A stretch of DNA of 64,000 nucleotides from Levilactobacillus humaensis (lineage in GTDB: Bacteria > Bacillota > Bacilli > Lactobacillales > Lactobacillaceae). The stretch is from assembly GCF_024345185.1 (NCBI RefSeq), contig NZ_BROB01000003.1:1-64000 (forward strand), given 5' to 3'. Shown piece by piece: positions 43,872-53,661 of this stretch. The translations under genes and the position numbers were made by a program. The notes under the pieces were generated by a model. The model was not told where the DNA came from. It was given only the letters and a program-made list of their open reading frames with translations, and made no database searches. Each line of letters starts with the position of its first letter. Position 1 is the first letter of the stretch.

Positions 43872-45908
43872 GTGACGAGTTTAAGTGATCCGGTCAGTGA
43901 GTTAGCAGGGGTTGGGCCTAAACGCGCACAGGCTTTGCGGTCGTTGGCAATTGAAAATGTCAATGACTTGTTGACATACTTTCCATTTCGTTACGAGGAC
44001 TTACAAGCCAAAGATCCCACGGAGTTGACTGACCAAGCTAAGGTGACGTTAAAGGGCACGGTTGCGGCCGCCCCAGTGATTTCACGCTTTGGCCGGCGCA
44101 AGACGCGACTGACTTTTCGTCTGCTGTTGGACGAACACACGATAATTCCAGTAACCTTCTTCAACCAACCGTGGCTTAAGGACAAACTGGAAGTTGGCAA
44201 GGAGCTCGCCGTTTATGGTCGGTTCGATGCCAAACGACAGAGTCTCTCTGGCATGAAAATTATTGCCAGTGCCGATGGTGGCGGTATGGGATCGATTTAT
44301 CCGGCCAACAAGGAAGTTCGCCAGGGCACCATTCAGAAACTCGTGGAGAGTGCCTTTGAGACGTACGCTCCGGTGATCGTGGATTTGATTCCGGAACCCT
44401 TGCGTGACGAATATCGCTTGCTCCATCGTCGCGAGATGATTCACGACATGCACTTTCCAGAAAGTGATCGGGCAGCGCAGGCGGCCCGCCGAACAGCGAA
44501 ATTCGAGGAGTTTTACCTGTTTGAAGTCCGCCTCCAGGTGGTCAAGCAACAGGACCATACCTCACACGGGCAGGCCCTGACGTATGATTTGCCGCGGCTC
44601 AAAGACTTTATTGCGGCCTTGCCGTACGAGTTGACGGCTGCCCAGAAACGGGTGGTCAACGAGATCTGCTACGACTTGAAACGACCGATCCACATGAATC
44701 GGTTGCTGCAAGGGGATGTTGGTAGTGGGAAAACGGTGGTGGCAGCAATCGCCATGTATGCCGCGATTACCGCTGGGGCGCAGGCGGCTCTGATGGCCCC
44801 CACCGAAATTCTAGCGGAGCAACATGCCGACAATTTGGCCAAACTCTTTGCTGATTTCCCCGTCAACGTGGCACTGCTAACGGGAGCCACCAAACCGGCG
44901 GCTCGCAAGACGCTGTTGCCACAGATTGCCAAGGGGACCGTGAACCTGATTGTCGGGACCCACGCTCTGATTCAACCCGAGGTCGATTATGCCGATCTTG
45001 GTCTTGCGGTCATTGACGAGCAACATCGTTTCGGGGTTAATCAACGACAAGCGTTACGCGAGAAGGGCCAACAACCCGACGTACTGGCCATGACGGCCAC
45101 CCCAATTCCACGGACACTGGCGATTACCGCCTATGGTGAAATGGATGTCTCCGTGATTAATGAACTCCCAGCCGGTCGGCAACCGATCAAGACCAGTTGG
45201 ATTCGCAGTAATCAGGTGGATTCCACGTTGCGTGAGGTTAAGGCCGAGTTGAGCAGTGGCTCTCAGGCTTACGTGGTGACCCCCCTGATTGAAGAATCTG
45301 AGGCCGTTGACATGAAGAATGCCGAGGCTATTTATGAGCGGTTCAAGGAACAGTTCGAGCCCACGTATCGAGTGGGACTACTTCATGGCCGCATGAAAAA
45401 TGATGAAAAGAACGCCGTCATGGACGCGTTTAAAAAGAATGAATTCCAAGTGTTGGTGGCGACGACTGTGATTGAAGTCGGGGTGGACGTGCCCAATGCC
45501 ACGGTGATGATGATTTACGATGCCGATCACTTTGGTCTGGCCCAGTTGCACCAATTACGAGGCCGGGTTGGTCGAGGCAAGAAGGCCTCAGCCTGCATCC
45601 TCATCGCCGATCCGAAGAACGAACTCGCCGTGGAGCGAATGACTACGATGACCAGCACCAATGATGGCTTCGTTTTATCGCAAAAGGATTTGGAATTACG
45701 AGGCCCAGGTGATATTCTGGGTAAAAAGCAGTCCGGTGTTCCCGACTTCAAAGTTGGCGACCCGGTGGCGGATCTGAACATCTTGAGCGTTGCCCAGGAG
45801 GCGGCTAAGGAAACAGTGGCCTCGCCCAATTGGGCCGATAAGGATGCTAATCTGGCATTAGCGGCCTTTCTCAGTACCACGGCTCATCAGAACACCACCA
45901 TGGATTAG
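43872..45908 (+). CDS. recG: ATP-dependent DNA helicase RecG
   Basis: A 678-residue superfamily 2 helicase that remodels forks and Holliday junctions. An N-terminal wedge/OB domain precedes the motor with GDVGSGKTVVA (Walker A), VIDEQHRFG (Walker B), MTATPIPRTL and the closing QLRGRVGRG. GTG 43872 follows GAGAGGAGG and begins VTSLSDPVSELAGVGPKRAQ; a longer reading frame upstream runs into the terminator and is not used. PlsX follows after 15 bases. Confidence 0.96.
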   Translation: MTSLSDPVSELAGVGPKRAQALRSLAIENVNDLLTYFPFRYEDLQAKDPTELTDQAKVTLKGTVAAAPVISRFGRRKTRLTFRLLLDEHTIIPVTFFNQPWLKDKLEVGKELAVYGRFDAKRQSLSGMKIIASADGGGMGSIYPANKEVRQGTIQKLVESAFETYAPVIVDLIPEPLRDEYRLLHRREMIHDMHFPESDRAAQAARRTAKFEEFYLFEVRLQVVKQQDHTSHGQALTYDLPRLKDFIAALPYELTAAQKRVVNEICYDLKRPIHMNRLLQGDVGSGKTVVAAIAMYAAITAGAQAALMAPTEILAEQHADNLAKLFADFPVNVALLTGATKPAARKTLLPQIAKGTVNLIVGTHALIQPEVDYADLGLAVIDEQHRFGVNQRQALREKGQQPDVLAMTATPIPRTLAITAYGEMDVSVINELPAGRQPIKTSWIRSNQVDSTLREVKAELSSGSQAYVVTPLIEESEAVDMKNAEAIYERFKEQFEPTYRVGLLHGRMKNDEKNAVMDAFKKNEFQVLVATTVIEVGVDVPNATVMMIYDADHFGLAQLHQLRGRVGRGKKASACILIADPKNELAVERMTTMTSTNDGFVLSQKDLELRGPGDILGKKQSGVPDFKVGDPVADLNILSVAQEAAKETVASPNWADKDANLALAAFLSTTAHQNTTMD

Positions 45909-45923
45909 ATAAGGAGACGAATC

Positions 45924-46958
45924 ATGAAAATTGCCGTTGACGCAATGGGAGGCGACTACGCTCCCGCCGAGATTATTAAGGGGATTGAACAGGCACGTGA
46001 CGCCTATCCAGACATTGAATTTTTAGTGTTTGGTCAGGAGGACAAGGTTCAGCCACTGATTCAAAATGACACGCGGATCACCCTGGTTCCTGCCAGTGAA
46101 GTCATTACAATGGAGGACGAACCGGTTCGTGCCATTCGACGCAAGAAACAGTCGAGTATCGTGCTCGCTGCGACGGCGGTCAAGGAGGGGCAAGCAGATG
46201 CCTTCTTCTCCGCCGGAAATTCCGGGGCCGTTTTAGCTGCTGGCCTGCTGATTGTCGGTCGGATCAAGGGGATTGACCGTCCGGGTTTGACGACGACCTT
46301 ACCTGTCTTACGCAAGCCCGATCAGTCGAGCTTTGTGATGTTAGATGTCGGTGCCAACGCGGACACCAAGCCGTTTAACGTCGTGCAGTATGCGGTCATG
46401 GGTCAGTACTACGCCCAGTCCGTGATGCACGTCGACCAACCGCGGGTAGGTCTCCTGAACAATGGGACCGAAGCCGACAAGGGTGACAAGGCGCATCAGG
46501 CGATCTACCAAGCACTGAGTGGGATTGATGGTCTGAACTTTATTGGGAACGTGGAATCGCGGGAACTCTTGAACGGGGCGGCCGATGTGGTCGTGACCGA
46601 CGGGTTTACCGGAAATGCCACCCTTAAGGCCATTGAAGGCACGGCGCTGTCAATGCTCAAGCTGATCAAGGGTGAAATCATGAGTGGTGGTCTTGGTGGC
46701 AAGATTGGGGCCAGCCTATTGAAACCCGTCTTCAAGAATGTTCAAAGCGCTATGGATTACTCTCAATATGGGGGAGCCGTATTGCTGGGTTTAAAGGCAC
46801 CTGTGGTCAAGACCCACGGGTCCAGCAAGGCGCCAACTATTAAGAACACGATCGGCCAGATTCACGAGTTGATTCAAACTCATAGTGCGGAACAGTTGGT
46901 CAGCTATTTCGACCAGCATACCGATGAAATGGCGGCCTTAAAGGAATCGCTTAAGTAG
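45924..46958 (+). CDS. plsX: Phosphate acyltransferase PlsX
   Basis: A 344-residue enzyme that makes acyl-phosphate from acyl-ACP, the first committed step of phosphatidic acid synthesis in Gram-positives. It begins MKIAVDAMGGDYAPAEIIKG and includes DVGANADTKPFNVVQY and SVTDGFTGNATLKAIEG-like VVTDGFTGNATL. It is bound loosely to the membrane. ATG follows AAGGAGA. The order plsX-acpP-rnc-smc-ftsY is standard. Confidence 0.96.
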   Translation: MKIAVDAMGGDYAPAEIIKGIEQARDAYPDIEFLVFGQEDKVQPLIQNDTRITLVPASEVITMEDEPVRAIRRKKQSSIVLAATAVKEGQADAFFSAGNSGAVLAAGLLIVGRIKGIDRPGLTTTLPVLRKPDQSSFVMLDVGANADTKPFNVVQYAVMGQYYAQSVMHVDQPRVGLLNNGTEADKGDKAHQAIYQALSGIDGLNFIGNVESRELLNGAADVVVTDGFTGNATLKAIEGTALSMLKLIKGEIMSGGLGGKIGASLLKPVFKNVQSAMDYSQYGGAVLLGLKAPVVKTHGSSKAPTIKNTIGQIHELIQTHSAEQLVSYFDQHTDEMAALKESLK

Positions 46959-47036
46959 CCTGTCATTAATTTGCTAGACAAGGCCCGTTAAAACGGTTAG
47001 ACTACTTATTGAATACTGTGAGCGAGGGAGTAAACT

Positions 47037-47288
47037 ATGACAAGAACAGAAATTTTTGATCAGGTTGCAGACATTATTGCCGACCATTTTGAGGTCGAAC
47101 GCGATCAGATTAACGAACAGCTAAACTTCAAGCAAGACTTAGACGCAGATTCCATTGACTTTGTGGAATTTGTCCTGGAATTGGAAGACACCTTTGGGTC
47201 TGAAATTTCCGATGAGGACGCCGAGAAATTAAATACGATCGGTGAAGTGGTGGATTACATCGTTGCCCATCAAGCAGAACAAAAATAA
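47037..47288 (+). CDS. acpP: Acyl carrier protein
   Basis: An 83-residue acidic, helical carrier of fatty-acyl chains. The phosphopantetheine attachment site is S39 in DLDADSIDFVEFV; most ACPs read DSLD, so this is a conservative I for L change. ATG follows GAGGGAG, 78 bases after plsX. Its TAA stop is followed by a terminator hairpin before rnc, so it can be expressed as a short abundant transcript. Confidence 0.96.
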   Translation: MTRTEIFDQVADIIADHFEVERDQINEQLNFKQDLDADSIDFVEFVLELEDTFGSEISDEDAEKLNTIGEVVDYIVAHQAEQK

Positions 47289-47299
47289 TGATTGAGCGA

Positions 47300-47332
47300 G
47301 TCCGGGCCGCAACTTTTCGTCCCGGGCTTTTT
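47300..47332 (+). terminator. Terminator between acpP and rnc
   Basis: GTCCGGG at 47300-47306 pairs with CCCGGGC at 47321-47327 (one G-U pair), loop 14 bases, then TTTTT. It likely lets acpP be transcribed more than the genes after it. Confidence 0.8.
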
Positions 47333-47392
47333 CAATCTCATGCCCTTAAAAGGCGTGAGCGGATCAAGCAACAAAGAAATGAGGGGTCACAC

Positions 47393-48088
47393 GTGATTGC
47401 GGGATTAAATCAAGAGTTACAGGATAATTTTGGGATTCATTTCAAGGACCAATCCTTATTGGATGAGGCCTTCACACAGGCGTCATACGTCAATGAACAC
47501 CCTAATCAGGGGCTAAAGTTCTACGAACGGATTGAATTCTTAGGGGATGCTGTGATGCAGTTGGTGGTTTCCAACTACATCTTCCGGCGTTACCCCAAGA
47601 TGCCCCAAGGTCGGTTGACCCGGCTGCGGGCAGCCATGGTTAACGAGCAGAGTTTTGCCAGCTTTGCCCGTGAGTGTCACTTCGACCAATATATTCGTTT
47701 GGGACGTGGTGAAGAGAAGGCGCAGGCCCGGCACCGAGATTCACTGCTATGTGACATTTTTGAGTCCTTCATTGGTGCACTCTACATGGATCAGGGACTC
47801 GACGCCGTTGTGCCCTTTGTGACCACGGTGGTCTTTCCGAAACTCGACGAGGGCCGGTTCGACGAATTTTTCGATCACAAGACCGAACTTCAAGAATTGG
47901 TTCAGAAGAACGGGTCGGTCACCATTGACTACCGTTTACTGGACGAAAAGGGACCAGACAATGACCGAGCCTTTAAAGTGGCCGTTTACGTCGACGACAA
48001 GCTCCTTGGTGAGGGCCACGGCCATTCCAAGAAGCACGCCGAACAGAACGCGGCACGCCACGCCCTGGAGAATTTGAAAGAAGAGTAA
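47393..48088 (+). CDS. rnc: Ribonuclease III
   Basis: A 231-residue double-strand RNA endonuclease that processes rRNA and mRNA. The signature ERIEFLGDAV is at residues 45-54, carrying the catalytic acidic residues, with a second acidic pair in DIFESFIGALY; a dsRNA-binding domain fills about 160-231. I start it at GTG 47393 after GAGGGG; the longer open frame reaching back through the acpP terminator lacks a ribosome-binding site. Confidence 0.95.
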   Translation: MIAGLNQELQDNFGIHFKDQSLLDEAFTQASYVNEHPNQGLKFYERIEFLGDAVMQLVVSNYIFRRYPKMPQGRLTRLRAAMVNEQSFASFARECHFDQYIRLGRGEEKAQARHRDSLLCDIFESFIGALYMDQGLDAVVPFVTTVVFPKLDEGRFDEFFDHKTELQELVQKNGSVTIDYRLLDEKGPDNDRAFKVAVYVDDKLLGEGHGHSKKHAEQNAARHALENLKEE

Positions 48089-48100
48089 GGATGACTAACG

Positions 48101-51100
48101 ATGCGGCTAAAGACATTAGAAATTAGCGGGTTCAAGTCCTTTGCGGACAAGACCCGAATTGAATTTTTGCCGGGGATGACCGGCATCGTCGGCCCTAACG
48201 GTAGTGGGAAGAGCAACATTTCGGAAGCCGTCCGGTGGGTTTTGGGGGAACAATCTGCCAAGAGTCTGCGGGGAAGTAAGATGCCCGATGTGATCTTTGC
48301 GGGATCTGCCGACCGTCACCCGTTGAATCGAGCGGCGGTGGCGATCACGCTGGATAACAGCGACCACTACCTGAAGAGTGACTATACGGAACTGACCTTG
48401 AGTCGGATCCTGTATCGCTCTGGGGAAAGTGACTATCAAATCAACGGACAGAGTTGTCGTCTCCGGGATATTACGGAACTCCTAATGGATTCTGGCATGG
48501 GCCAGGATTCCTTTTCGATCATTTCGCAAGGACGCGTTGAAGCTATTTTTAACAGCAAGCCGGAGGACCGCCGGACTATCATCGAAGAAGTGGCAGGGGT
48601 CTACAAATACCGCAAGCATAAGGAAAAGGCCCAGCGTGAACTCGAAGAGACCATGACGTACCTGCACCGCGTGGAAGACATTATTGCCGAATTAGAGGGC
48701 CGCTTAGAGCCGTTGGAACAGCAGAGTAGTCTGGCTCAGGATTACCTCGATCAGCAAAAGAAATTTGCCCAATTGGAGAAAACTCAGTTGGTGCGCCAAC
48801 TTCACACGGAGCTGGATCAGAAGGGCACTGCGGATGAGGCGGTTAACACTAAACAGCAACAGGTAGCCGATCACCAAGCCGCCGAGAAACAACAAACGAC
48901 GACGGTTCAAGGCCTCAAACAACGACAGGCTGACCTGTTGCGCGAGAAGGACGACCTTCAAGCCAAGCTGGTGACGGCTACTCAGAAGGTTGAACAGTGC
49001 CAAGGGCAGGTCAATCTGTCCGGTGAACAGCAACGCCATCAAGCCGAGCAGAAGCAACAGGCGCAAGAGCAGGTGGCTCAGCTCAAGCAAGAGATCGCGA
49101 CGACTCAGGAAAAGTTAACCACGACGCAAGACCGACTGACTGCTTTAGATGCCGAATTGGTGACAGCCAAGGCTGAAATCAAACAGTTAAAGCAGGCGAC
49201 GGATCCCAAGACGATTACCGATCTCCGCGATCAATTGGAACAACTGCGGACGACCTACTTCGATCAGAAGCAGGCTGTGGCCAATTGGCGTAATGAACGG
49301 CAATATATTCAACAGAATCAGGAACGTCTGCTCCAGAAGGGCCAACGGGTGGCGCGCCAACTCACCGATCTCCAGGCGACCGAAAAAGCCGCTCAGGACA
49401 AGGTGACGGCTATTCAGCAACAGGCCGCCGGACAACGCCAACAGCTTGATGTCGCCGAACAGGGACTGGATGCCGAGGCTGGCGATTATCAAAAGCAACA
49501 GCAACAATACCAACAGTTACAACACAACTGGCAGGCCGCCCTCGAAGTTTACCAACGGGCTCAGACCAAGGCCACGAGTCAACAGGCGGCCTCGGCTGAG
49601 TACGGTGGTTTCTATCAAGGTGTTCGTGCGATCTTGAAGCACCGGGACCAATTTTCAGGACTGTTAGGAGCCGTTTCCGAACTGTTAGAGGTGCCGGAAC
49701 GTTATACGGCGGCCGTGGAGTATGCCTTGGGTGGGCAGCTTCAACAAGTTGTGGTCGATTCGGAGCAAACGGCGAAGTCAGCCGTTACTTACCTGCGTCA
49801 GCAGCGGGCCGGTCGAGCTACGTTTCTGCCCCTGACCGCGATCCGCGGCCGACAGATCGATCATGCTACTCGTCAGACCTTGGCGACGCTCAGTGGTTTT
49901 CTGGGAATCGGGAGTGATCTGGTTAAGATTGATTCGCGAGCCCAGGGAATTCTGGGATATCTCTTGGGGACAACTATTTTTGCCGCCAATCTGGATGCCG
50001 CGGTCGCCATTAGTCAGCAGATCCATCATCGTTATCGGGTGGTGAGTCTGGCTGGGGACGTGGTCAGTGCCAGTGGGGCCATTACCGGGGGCCAATCTCG
50101 ACAAAACCACAACAGTGTGTTGCGGCAACAACAAGATTTACAACAATTACAAACGTCGATCACGACGATGAAACAGCAATTAGCCCAACAAGAAAGTAAG
50201 ATTAAGGCCGCGAGAGAAGCCTTGTTGGCTAGTGAACAACGGAGCCAACGTTTTCAGGCTAGTATTACCGACCTGCAACCCAAGTGTCGCCAACTGGATG
50301 ACCAGTTGGCCGGGGCCAAAACGGCGTTGGAACAGGCCAGTCGTCAGGTTAAGGCGGCCCAGTTAGATATTGACCAGGCGAAGAACGCTGGGGATGATCA
50401 GCAGGATGCCCATTTGGCCGAGCAGATCCTAACCGGTGAGAAGCAGATTACGGCGACCGAGGAACAGGTTAAAGCGGTTCAGCAACGAATTAAGATGGTC
50501 ACCGCCGAACAGGCAACGAACCAGACCGCATTGACTGCCAAGCAAACTTGGCGTGCCGGCGCTTTGGAACGTCAACAACAACAGCAAGCCAGCTGTGAGG
50601 CCTTGGCCGACCAGATTGCTGTGGCTCAAGAAAAGATTGCGTCACTTAACGCGGAACAACAACGCTTAGACCAGCAACAGGCCTTAACCCCAGCCGCGGC
50701 GAAGAAACAGTTGGCCCAGGCACAAGCCGATCGTGACCAGATTGAAACGCAACTCAAGACCTTGAATGAAACTTTAACCACGGTTAATGATGATTTAGAA
50801 GCAGCTGAGACAGCTAACCAGCGAACCAATGGCCTCCTACAACTGGCGAATGATGAGTTACAGAAGGCTCAGGTCCAACAGACCCAACTGGCCGCTCTGA
50901 TTGATCAGCAACAGAATCAGTTGTCTGAGAAATATCAACTCAGTTTAGCCGCCGCGGAAACAGACGTGAGCGACCTGCCCGATAATGAGTTGGCCGTGCA
51001 GCTGAAGCTGTTGAAGCGGGGACTGGATGAGATTGGTCCAGTCAACGTGGGTGCAATTGAAGAGTATCAAGAGGTGCGTGAGCGTTACGACTTCTTAACG

Positions 51101-51655
51101 AAGCAACGTGATGACCTTTTGACGGCTAAGGACCAGCTGACCGCCACCATGGCTGAATTGGACGGCCAGGTCAAGCGGCGTTTCAAGCACAGCTTCGATC
51201 AGATTGCCACCAAGTTTACCCAGACCTTCCGCCAGATGTTTGGCGGGGGGACGGCAAAATTAGTCCTGACCGAGCCAGATAATCTCCTGACAACGGGAAT
51301 TGATATTATGGCTCAGCCACCTGGCAAGAAGTTCCAGAACATGGGATTGCTGTCCGGGGGTGAGCGTGCCTTAACGGCGATCACGCTATTATTCGCAATT
51401 TTACAGGTACAACCCGTGCCATTTTGTATTTTAGATGAGGTGGAGGCGGCGCTGGATCCGGCCAATGTGACCCGGTTCGCCCGCTACATCCATCAGTTCC
51501 AGGATCAGACGCAGTTCATCGTGATTACCCACCGGAAGGAAACAATGGTGCAGGCCGATATTCTTTACGGGGTGACGATGCAAGAGTCCGGCGTTTCCAA
51601 AATGGTCGCCGTTGATCTGGACCAAGAAACCACTACGGAAAGGAAGCAATCCTAA
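48101..51655 (+). CDS. smc: Chromosome partition protein SMC
   Basis: An 1184-residue ATPase that compacts and organises the chromosome. The head contains Walker A GPNGSGKSN at residues 31-39 and QSAKSLRG; the coiled-coil arms, rich in Q and K, flank a hinge around 510-640; the C-terminal head has LLSGGERALTAI and DEVEAALDPANV. ATG follows TAAGGATG. It ends sharing one base with ftsY. Partners ScpA and ScpB are not in this window. Confidence 0.97.
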   Translation: MRLKTLEISGFKSFADKTRIEFLPGMTGIVGPNGSGKSNISEAVRWVLGEQSAKSLRGSKMPDVIFAGSADRHPLNRAAVAITLDNSDHYLKSDYTELTLSRILYRSGESDYQINGQSCRLRDITELLMDSGMGQDSFSIISQGRVEAIFNSKPEDRRTIIEEVAGVYKYRKHKEKAQRELEETMTYLHRVEDIIAELEGRLEPLEQQSSLAQDYLDQQKKFAQLEKTQLVRQLHTELDQKGTADEAVNTKQQQVADHQAAEKQQTTTVQGLKQRQADLLREKDDLQAKLVTATQKVEQCQGQVNLSGEQQRHQAEQKQQAQEQVAQLKQEIATTQEKLTTTQDRLTALDAELVTAKAEIKQLKQATDPKTITDLRDQLEQLRTTYFDQKQAVANWRNERQYIQQNQERLLQKGQRVARQLTDLQATEKAAQDKVTAIQQQAAGQRQQLDVAEQGLDAEAGDYQKQQQQYQQLQHNWQAALEVYQRAQTKATSQQAASAEYGGFYQGVRAILKHRDQFSGLLGAVSELLEVPERYTAAVEYALGGQLQQVVVDSEQTAKSAVTYLRQQRAGRATFLPLTAIRGRQIDHATRQTLATLSGFLGIGSDLVKIDSRAQGILGYLLGTTIFAANLDAAVAISQQIHHRYRVVSLAGDVVSASGAITGGQSRQNHNSVLRQQQDLQQLQTSITTMKQQLAQQESKIKAAREALLASEQRSQRFQASITDLQPKCRQLDDQLAGAKTALEQASRQVKAAQLDIDQAKNAGDDQQDAHLAEQILTGEKQITATEEQVKAVQQRIKMVTAEQATNQTALTAKQTWRAGALERQQQQQASCEALADQIAVAQEKIASLNAEQQRLDQQQALTPAAAKKQLAQAQADRDQIETQLKTLNETLTTVNDDLEAAETANQRTNGLLQLANDELQKAQVQQTQLAALIDQQQNQLSEKYQLSLAAAETDVSDLPDNELAVQLKLLKRGLDEIGPVNVGAIEEYQEVRERYDFLTKQRDDLLTAKDQLTATMAELDGQVKRRFKHSFDQIATKFTQTFRQMFGGGTAKLVLTEPDNLLTTGIDIMAQPPGKKFQNMGLLSGGERALTAITLLFAILQVQPVPFCILDEVEAALDPANVTRFARYIHQFQDQTQFIVITHRKETMVQADILYGVTMQESGVSKMVAVDLDQETTTERKQS

Positions 51656-53196
51656 TGGGATTATTTGATATTTTTCGCCGTCGAGCTAAGCAGGAACCCG
51701 CTAGCCAAGCGCCTGAATCCACGGCGCCAGCTAGCAGTGAAGCCGAAGTCACCCCAACCAGTGCGACACCCACCAGCGAAGCCGTTAGCGCGGCATCTAG
51801 TGCCACCACTGAAACGAGTGTAGCTAGTTCAGCCGAGAGTGCGGCACCGGTAGAGGCAGCATCAGAGGCAGAGCCCGTTGCCAGCAGTGTCGCTCCCGAA
51901 ACCGAGAGTAGCGCGGCAGTAACGACTGAACCCGAGGCAACCAGCGACGCGACGGCCGAACCGACTTCAGCGGAACCAGTCGTTAAATCCGAGGCCACCG
52001 AGGAACCTGAAGTGGCGGTTACGCCGGCTAGTGAGGCAACTCCCGAGGCCGTAGCTGCTCCTGAATCCGAAGTTAAGCCGGAATCTGAAGTAACTCTTGA
52101 GTCTGAAGCAACTTCGGAGTCCGCAACTACGGTTGAACCAGAATCCGCCACAACTTCAGAGGCAGAACCTGCCGAAGAGGTTGCCCCTGAATCCACAGCG
52201 ACCACCGAACCAACGACTGAACAGCCAGCGCAACCGGTCAGTGATGAACAACTCTATGACAAGGGGTTGGAGAAGACCCGGCATACTTTTGGGGAACGCC
52301 TGAATGCCTTGTTGGCGAACTTCCGTCGAGTTGATGAGGGCTTCTTCGATGACTTGGAAGAGACCTTGATCGGAGCCGATGTCGGCTTTGACATGGCCGT
52401 GAAGATCAGTGATGAGCTTCGTGACGAGGTTAAATTACGTAACGCCAAGAAGTCGGCCGATGTTCAAAACGTCGTCGTTGAGAAGCTGGTCGAGATTTAC
52501 GAGGCCGCTGGCAACAACGAAACCACGTCCATGAACATGGCACCGGAAGGCCCAACCGTGATCCTCTTTGTCGGGGTTAACGGGGTTGGGAAGACCACGA
52601 CCATTGGCAAGATGGCCAATCGCTATCACCAGGCCGGTAAGAAGGTCTTGTTGGCCGCGGCCGATACCTTTAGAGCCGGGGCGACCGAACAACTGAACGT
52701 CTGGGCGCAACGTGCCGATGTGGATATCGTGAAGGGAAAGCCCCAATCGGATCCGGCCGCGGTGGTCTTTGACGCCGTTCAAAAGGCTAAGCGTGAGGAT
52801 TATGACATTCTATTCGTGGATACCGCCGGTCGTTTACAGAATAAGGTTAACCTGATGAACGAGTTGGAAAAGATGAAGCGGATCATCACGCGTGAGATTC
52901 CAGACGCGCCACACGAGGTCTTACTTGTGTTGGATGCGACGACTGGGCAGAACGCGTTGACGCAGGCTAAATTATTCAAGGAATCCACCGCCGTTACTGG
53001 GATCGTCCTCACTAAGTTGGACGGGACCGCGCGTGGGGGGATTGTGCTCGCCATTCGTAATGAACTCCACGTGCCCGTGAAGTTCATTGGATTGGGTGAA
53101 CAAATCTCAGACTTGCGGCCATTTGACCCGAACGAGTTTGTTTATGGCTTGTTCAAGGGCTTGATTGACGTCAAGGCGTTGGATAAAAAGGCTTAA
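51655..53196 (+). CDS. ftsY: Signal recognition particle receptor FtsY
   Basis: A 513-residue GTPase that docks the signal recognition particle at the membrane. Residues about 1-190 are an unusually long Ala/Ser/Thr/Glu-rich acidic extension with repeated TSEA, ESATT and PESEV elements, after an amphipathic start MGLFDIFRRR; the N and G domains (from about 200) contain GVNGVGKTTTIGKM, VDTAGRLQNK and TKLDGTARGG. It shares one base with the smc stop. The extension binds membranes in other FtsY proteins but varies greatly. Confidence 0.96.
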   Translation: MGLFDIFRRRAKQEPASQAPESTAPASSEAEVTPTSATPTSEAVSAASSATTETSVASSAESAAPVEAASEAEPVASSVAPETESSAAVTTEPEATSDATAEPTSAEPVVKSEATEEPEVAVTPASEATPEAVAAPESEVKPESEVTLESEATSESATTVEPESATTSEAEPAEEVAPESTATTEPTTEQPAQPVSDEQLYDKGLEKTRHTFGERLNALLANFRRVDEGFFDDLEETLIGADVGFDMAVKISDELRDEVKLRNAKKSADVQNVVVEKLVEIYEAAGNNETTSMNMAPEGPTVILFVGVNGVGKTTTIGKMANRYHQAGKKVLLAAADTFRAGATEQLNVWAQRADVDIVKGKPQSDPAAVVFDAVQKAKREDYDILFVDTAGRLQNKVNLMNELEKMKRIITREIPDAPHEVLLVLDATTGQNALTQAKLFKESTAVTGIVLTKLDGTARGGIVLAIRNELHVPVKFIGLGEQISDLRPFDPNEFVYGLFKGLIDVKALDKKA

Positions 53197-53200
53197 TTGA

Positions 53201-53243
53201 TGAAAACGACCACTCCAGGGAATTGCCGGGGTGGTCGTTTTTA
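53201..53243 (+). terminator. Terminator after ftsY
   Basis: AAAACGACCACTCC pairs with GGGGTGGTCGTTTT around a short loop, followed by a T run. It also lies just downstream of the minus-strand membrane protein gene. Confidence 0.9.
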
Positions 53244-53251
53244 ATCGCTGG

Positions 53252-53443
53252 TTAATGGGTGTTGTCGGGATTTTGAAAAAGGCTAAGACCAATTTCGGTT
53301 AGTGCAAATGCTAGCAATAGCAGACTTGCAATTAGCGCCAAGGGGTTATGACTCGCGCGTATCGGCCAAAAGACAAAGAAGACCACCATCCCAGCCCAGA
53401 AATGACGGCTGGATAAAAAGTGCTTGTTGAAATATAAGTGCAT
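53252..53443 (-). CDS. Small membrane protein of unknown function
   Basis: A 63-residue protein beginning MHLYFNKHFLSSRHFWAGMVVFF, with two hydrophobic helices (about residues 15-28 and 33-56). I do not recognise the family. On its strand GAGGAGATGGG precedes the ATG at a good distance, which supports it as a real gene. It is convergent with ftsY across the shared terminator and divergent from ylxM. A membrane role is inferred only from its hydrophobicity. Confidence 0.65.
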   Translation of the reverse strand: MHLYFNKHFLSSRHFWAGMVVFFVFWPIRASHNPLALIASLLLLAFALTEIGLSLFQNPDNTH

Positions 53444-53661
53444 GAGCCCATCTCCTCAAGTGGTAATTGCGCTCATCATAATCTAGTCTTGAGTTTTAGG
53501 TCCAGGTGGACAACTGCCAAGGTTGGCCAACGAACTATCTTGCGCAAGCAGCGCCTTGGATTTTGGTACGATGCTTTTAGCCCAGAACTTGCCGAAAAAA
53601 TTGACGAAACGGCTAAAAATCGGTATTCTGGTAGAGTGTAACACGAACTGGAGGACCAAGC
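53444..53661. other. Divergent promoter region
   Basis: About 220 bases between the small membrane protein and ylxM, expected to hold promoters for both. I see no operator-like palindrome and no other open frame with a ribosome-binding site. Confidence 0.4.

Noticed and set aside
47288-47392. N-terminal extension of ribonuclease III
   Set aside because: It would be read through a terminator hairpin after acpP; the GTG with GAGGGG at 47393 fits the family start.
51633-52205. Long open frame on the minus strand opposite ftsY
   Set aside because: It mirrors the repetitive, codon-biased acidic extension of FtsY; it has no ribosome-binding site and consists of simple repeats.
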